Assembly (NCBI GenBank): GCA_011620845.1
Contig: WOYJ01000081.1
Coordinates: forward strand, 1 to 10,943
Length of the DNA: 10,943 bases
Source of the DNA: Methanobacteriaceae archaeon
Lineage (GTDB): Archaea > Methanobacteriota > Methanobacteria > Methanobacteriales > Methanobacteriaceae
Direction of reading: 5' to 3'
This document shows positions 8,844 through 10,943 of the stretch, in pieces; the stretch's first letter is position 1, and the number at the start of each line of letters is the position of its first letter. The notes under the pieces are model-generated. The model did no database searches. It was not told the origin of the DNA and saw nothing but the letters and a program-made list of their open reading frames with translations. Made by a program: the position numbers and the translations under genes.

Positions 8844-9761
8844 TTATATGTCTGCTTTTTTTCTCATGCGTTCAACTACCATCTCAAAATTCGGAATATT
8901 GGTCTGACACCCTTCTGCTTCCACCACAAATGATGCCACGGCTGAAGCGAAATTCCCACAAAATTCCAGACTTTCACGGCTTAAATAGGCCTTTAAAAAC
9001 CCAGCCCGGTATGAATCTCCCCCACCGGTGGGGTCGATACTGTTGACTAGTTTTGCTTCGATTTTTATTTCCTGATCAGCGTATATTATACTGCCATCTT
9101 TACCCATGGTTTTAACGATTATTTCAGGCCCCATGTCTTGAAGTTCCTTAATATCCATTTCCAGAATTTCTAGTATTCGATCTATCTCATAGTGATTACC
9201 AAACAGAATATTACAAATTTTTAAAACCTTACTAAGGTTTTCTGGGGAGTACATATGCAAATCCTGTCCCGGGTCAAAGGATACTAACTTATCGTATTTA
9301 TTGGCTGTTTCCCCGCACTTTCCATTAAAATCAGGGTCACCAGTGGCCAAATGTACGGCACGTGCCTTTTTTATAGCTTTAACAGGGGTTGGAAAATCTT
9401 TAAAATACTTTGCAGCTCCCCAATAGAAGTAACTTATCTGATCGCCCTTTTCATCAGTTATTACAAAGGCAGTAGGGGTTTTTTCATCTTCCACCACGAT
9501 CATATCTTCGATATCGATGGATAAACCCTTTAGGCAGTTTTGATAATCAGATCCCCTGAAATCACCACCCACAGCGGAGATTAAACTTGTCTTAAGTCCT
9601 AAATTGGCGGATACTGTGGCCACATTGGCTGCTGCTCCACCATAAAAGGTTTTCATATTATTTATTGCAGTTGAAGAGTTAGGTTGGGGGAAACCGTTGA
9701 CTTGGATGATATAATCCAGTGCCGTATGCCCCACGGCTAGTAAATCATTTTCATAGCTCAA
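8844..9761 (-). CDS. PfkB-family sugar or nucleoside kinase
   Basis: This 305-residue cytosolic kinase of the ribokinase/PfkB family transfers phosphate from ATP to a sugar or nucleoside hydroxyl. The N-terminal part shows VGHTALDYI with substrate-binding Asp16, and the first family signature FYGGAAANVATVSANLG with Gly41-Gly42. The second signature is DPTGGGDSYRAGFL at 243-256. Asp249 is the catalytic base; the anion-hole segment reads GGGD where most members have GAGD. Methanogen relatives include the nucleoside kinase MJ0406 of Methanocaldococcus, but substrate cannot be settled here: ribose, fructose-phosphate or nucleosides are all possible. The start is TTG (9759-9761) behind GGTGATC, since no in-frame ATG occurs before residue 36, inside the conserved fold. 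It has its own promoter, so it is not clearly in an operon with the regulator upstream. Confidence 0.92.
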   Translation of the reverse strand: MSYENDLLAVGHTALDYIIQVNGFPQPNSSTAINNMKTFYGGAAANVATVSANLGLKTSLISAVGGDFRGSDYQNCLKGLSIDIEDMIVVEDEKTPTAFVITDEKGDQISYFYWGAAKYFKDFPTPVKAIKKARAVHLATGDPDFNGKCGETANKYDKLVSFDPGQDLHMYSPENLSKVLKICNILFGNHYEIDRILEILEMDIKELQDMGPEIIVKTMGKDGSIIYADQEIKIEAKLVNSIDPTGGGDSYRAGFLKAYLSRESLEFCGNFASAVASFVVEAEGCQTNIPNFEMVVERMRKKADI

Positions 9762-9763
9762 TA

Positions 9764-9770
9764 GATCACC
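9764..9770 (-). promoter_or_regulatory. ribosome binding site fixing the TTG start of the PfkB kinase
   Basis: GGTGATC on the minus strand ends two bases before TTG (four from the GGTGA core). It is a strong match to the archaeal anti-Shine-Dalgarno complement and supports the unusual start codon. Confidence 0.75.
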
Positions 9771-9790
9771 TTTCCTAACTTTATTTTTTA

Positions 9791-9810
9791 GATATTTAAA
9801 TAATTATAAT
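9791..9810 (-). promoter_or_regulatory. TATA region of the PfkB kinase gene
   Basis: ATTATAATTATTTAAATATC on the minus strand contains overlapping TATA-like elements. They would give a leader of roughly 10-20 nt that just includes the ribosome binding site. It lies immediately after the regulator's terminator tract. Confidence 0.4.
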
Positions 9811-9820
9811 TTTTTAAGAT

Positions 9821-9828
9821 AAAAAAAA
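9821..9828 (-). terminator. U-tract terminator after the regulator gene
   Basis: A run of eight T on the minus strand begins 4 nt after the regulator stop codon (9833-9835). It suggests that the regulator and the kinase are separate transcripts. Confidence 0.45.
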
Positions 9829-9832
9829 GAGA

Positions 9833-10696
9833 TTAAAATTTCCCGAAACCTAATTCCTGTATTAATTTACGCCCCCTACCACTTACATAATCTATAAATC
9901 CTTTAAATTTTTCATCTTCTGGATTATATAATATCATGGTCAAGATATGGCTCGTATCTTCCTTCAACACATCAGAACCATTGGTGAAACTGTTATTAAG
10001 GAAAGTATACAGGTCCTGACTATTTTTAACAATCTTGAGTGCTTCATAAGGGGATTTTAATACATTAACTATTTTGTAATCTATTTCCTCATTGTCCATG
10101 GTGTTCCAGGCCAGTCTCTGGGCGGAACCAGTAACTTCCACGAATTTTTTACCTTCTAACTGTGAGAGATCCATTATATCTTCATCAGAAGGAGATACTA
10201 ATACTAGATGGTCCCGGGCCATAGGAATAAAATCCATATCCCGCATAAAAGCCTTCACCGGGTCATCAAGGGTTAAAATATCCACCAATCCCATATCATA
10301 AAGGTGCAGGGCACTTTCATCCTCCGTCTGATAGATCAGGGCATCGAGGCCGTATTCAGAGGCTAGAACTTCCACCAACCCAGCTGATATATATCCGCCA
10401 CAGATCACAGGTTTTTCATGGGCATCCAGCCTTTTTGTAAGCTGATGGTATTGTTTTAGGAGATTTAAACCATCCTCGGTGAGCTGGGAACCGGCACCAG
10501 TGCTCTTTACAAGGGTCATGTTCAGTTTTTTCTCAGCATCTATGATTCTCCTGTTTAAGACGGCATGTGATATTCCCAGTATTTTAGCCGCCTCTCTCTG
10601 TGATCTGGTCTGGGAAACGATGTCCAGTGTTTCAAAGAATTTGAAACTGAGGGTTTCTCCCCCTATAATCAGGCTTAATCTGGGTTTGATTTTCAT
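9833..10696 (-). CDS. ModE/LysR-like regulator with ligand-binding-like domain
   Basis: From ATG 10694-10696 the protein has 287 residues. Residues 16-76 form a winged helix-turn-helix: FKFFETLDIV, then SQREAAKILGISHAVLNRRI as the turn and recognition helix, then a wing with STGAGSQLTEDG. This resembles the ModE N-terminal domain and LysR-type HTH. Residues about 95-270 look like a periplasmic-binding-protein fold (PBP-like), with alternating helices and strands such as ARDHLVLVSPSD and EGKKFVEVTGSAQRLAW. ModE-type HTH plus PBP-like domains in archaea often sense oxyanions such as molybdate or tungstate, but nothing here proves the ligand. A TTG 13 codons upstream (10733-10735) is open in frame but lacks a ribosome binding site and sits inside the repeat cluster, so the ATG is preferred. 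It is divergent from the gene at 10859 and probably controls it and itself. Confidence 0.85.
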   Translation of the reverse strand: MKIKPRLSLIIGGETLSFKFFETLDIVSQTRSQREAAKILGISHAVLNRRIIDAEKKLNMTLVKSTGAGSQLTEDGLNLLKQYHQLTKRLDAHEKPVICGGYISAGLVEVLASEYGLDALIYQTEDESALHLYDMGLVDILTLDDPVKAFMRDMDFIPMARDHLVLVSPSDEDIMDLSQLEGKKFVEVTGSAQRLAWNTMDNEEIDYKIVNVLKSPYEALKIVKNSQDLYTFLNNSFTNGSDVLKEDTSHILTMILYNPEDEKFKGFIDYVSGRGRKLIQELGFGKF

Positions 10697-10731
10697 TTCA
10701 ACACGGTGGAGATAGATTTTTAAAGGCACTG

Positions 10732-10768
10732 TCAAAAACTTGGGTGTTTTTGATTTTGTGTTTTTGAT
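10732..10768. repeat. three phased 8-bp half-sites (candidate operator)
   Basis: TCAAAAAC (10732-10739) is a perfect inverse of GTTTTTGA (10746-10753), and a second GTTTTTGA lies at 10760-10767. Their centres are exactly 14 bp apart each time. The two direct copies extend to an 11-bp repeat, GTGTTTTTGAT (10744-10754 and 10758-10768). They lie upstream of the regulator's ATG at or just after its predicted transcription start (TATA-like GTTTATAGAA on the minus strand, 10787-10796, start near 10764). This fits cooperative autoregulation by a dimeric winged-helix protein. Confidence 0.6.
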
Positions 10769-10828
10769 AAATAATTTTTTATTATTCTTCTATAAACCCG
10801 TTATTTTTTTAATTAAGAACCGTAAAGC

Positions 10829-10836
10829 TTTTATAA
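10829..10836 (+). promoter_or_regulatory. TATA box of the divergent partial gene
   Basis: CTTTTATAAT is a clear TATA-like element. Standard spacing puts transcription start near 10857-10860, almost exactly at the ATG (10859), so the mRNA may be leaderless. The GGTGGAG at 10839-10845 would then lie upstream of the transcript. Confidence 0.5.
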
Positions 10837-10858
10837 TGGGTGGAGCATAGTATTTTTT

Positions 10859-10943
10859 ATGATAAAACAAAAAACACCCGCTCCAACAGATGGTTTGTTT
10901 GATCAGGGTTATAAACTTTCCTATTTTTGTGAAGGTTTATCGA
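10859..10943 (+). CDS. start of an unidentified protein gene, cut by the window edge
   Basis: A frame opens at ATG 10859 and stays open for 28 codons to the end: MIKQKTPAPTDGLFDQ, then GYKLSYFCEGLS. There is no signal peptide or obvious membrane segment in this part. I do not recognise a family from so short a stretch. The case for a real gene is the well-placed TATA box and the divergent regulator with an operator cluster between them. Nearby alternative starts (ATG 10836 and GTG 10841) run quickly into stops. It is a likely target of the regulator. Confidence 0.5.
   Translation, partial: MIKQKTPAPTDGLFDQGYKLSYFCEGLS

Overview
The window looks like chromosomal DNA of a methanogenic archaeon, most likely Methanobacteriales (Methanobacterium-like). 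This rests on a class I lysyl-tRNA synthetase, a short archaeal-type ThiC, a methanogen-style PfkB kinase, a ModE/LysR-like regulator, GGTGA-type ribosome binding sites, TTG starts, archaeal TATA boxes, A+T-rich intergenic DNA and U-tract terminators. The lineage is inferred from gene content; no rRNA is present.

Layout. At the left edge a small membrane protein (DUF5518-like, cut by the window edge) is divergent from a complete metal-dependent amidohydrolase (385-1617). The next 600 bases hold a decayed HxlR-family regulator on the minus strand (about 1700-2021) and a palindrome-rich promoter for a copper cluster: a Cu+-exporting P1B-type ATPase (2224-4671), a 49-residue YHS-domain protein (4713-4862) and a tiny lysine-rich protein whose first codons are split by a one-base shift (4936-5089).

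Convergent to this, on the minus strand, lie class I lysS (5149-6732) and thiC (6865-8163, with a corrected start), each with its own promoter. Between thiC and the next gene is a strong-looking promoter with an upstream dyad, followed only by the C-terminal relic of a radical SAM protein (8501-8725). Then come a PfkB sugar/nucleoside kinase (8844-9761) and a DNA-binding regulator with a ligand-binding-like domain (9833-10696), both on the minus strand with separate terminator and promoter signals. The regulator is divergent from a gene that starts at 10859 and runs off the window.

How it works together. The ATPase and YHS protein form a plausible copper-efflux unit controlled by dyads around its predicted transcription start. 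lysS, thiC and pfkB are housekeeping or metabolic genes. The regulator and the divergent partial gene share an intergenic region with three half-sites spaced exactly 14 bp apart, which is the best candidate for a new regulatory circuit here. Two decayed genes and one split small ORF show local gene erosion, or sequence errors in the case of the one-base shifts. I see no tRNA, rRNA, CRISPR array, insertion sequence or complete novel multi-gene system.
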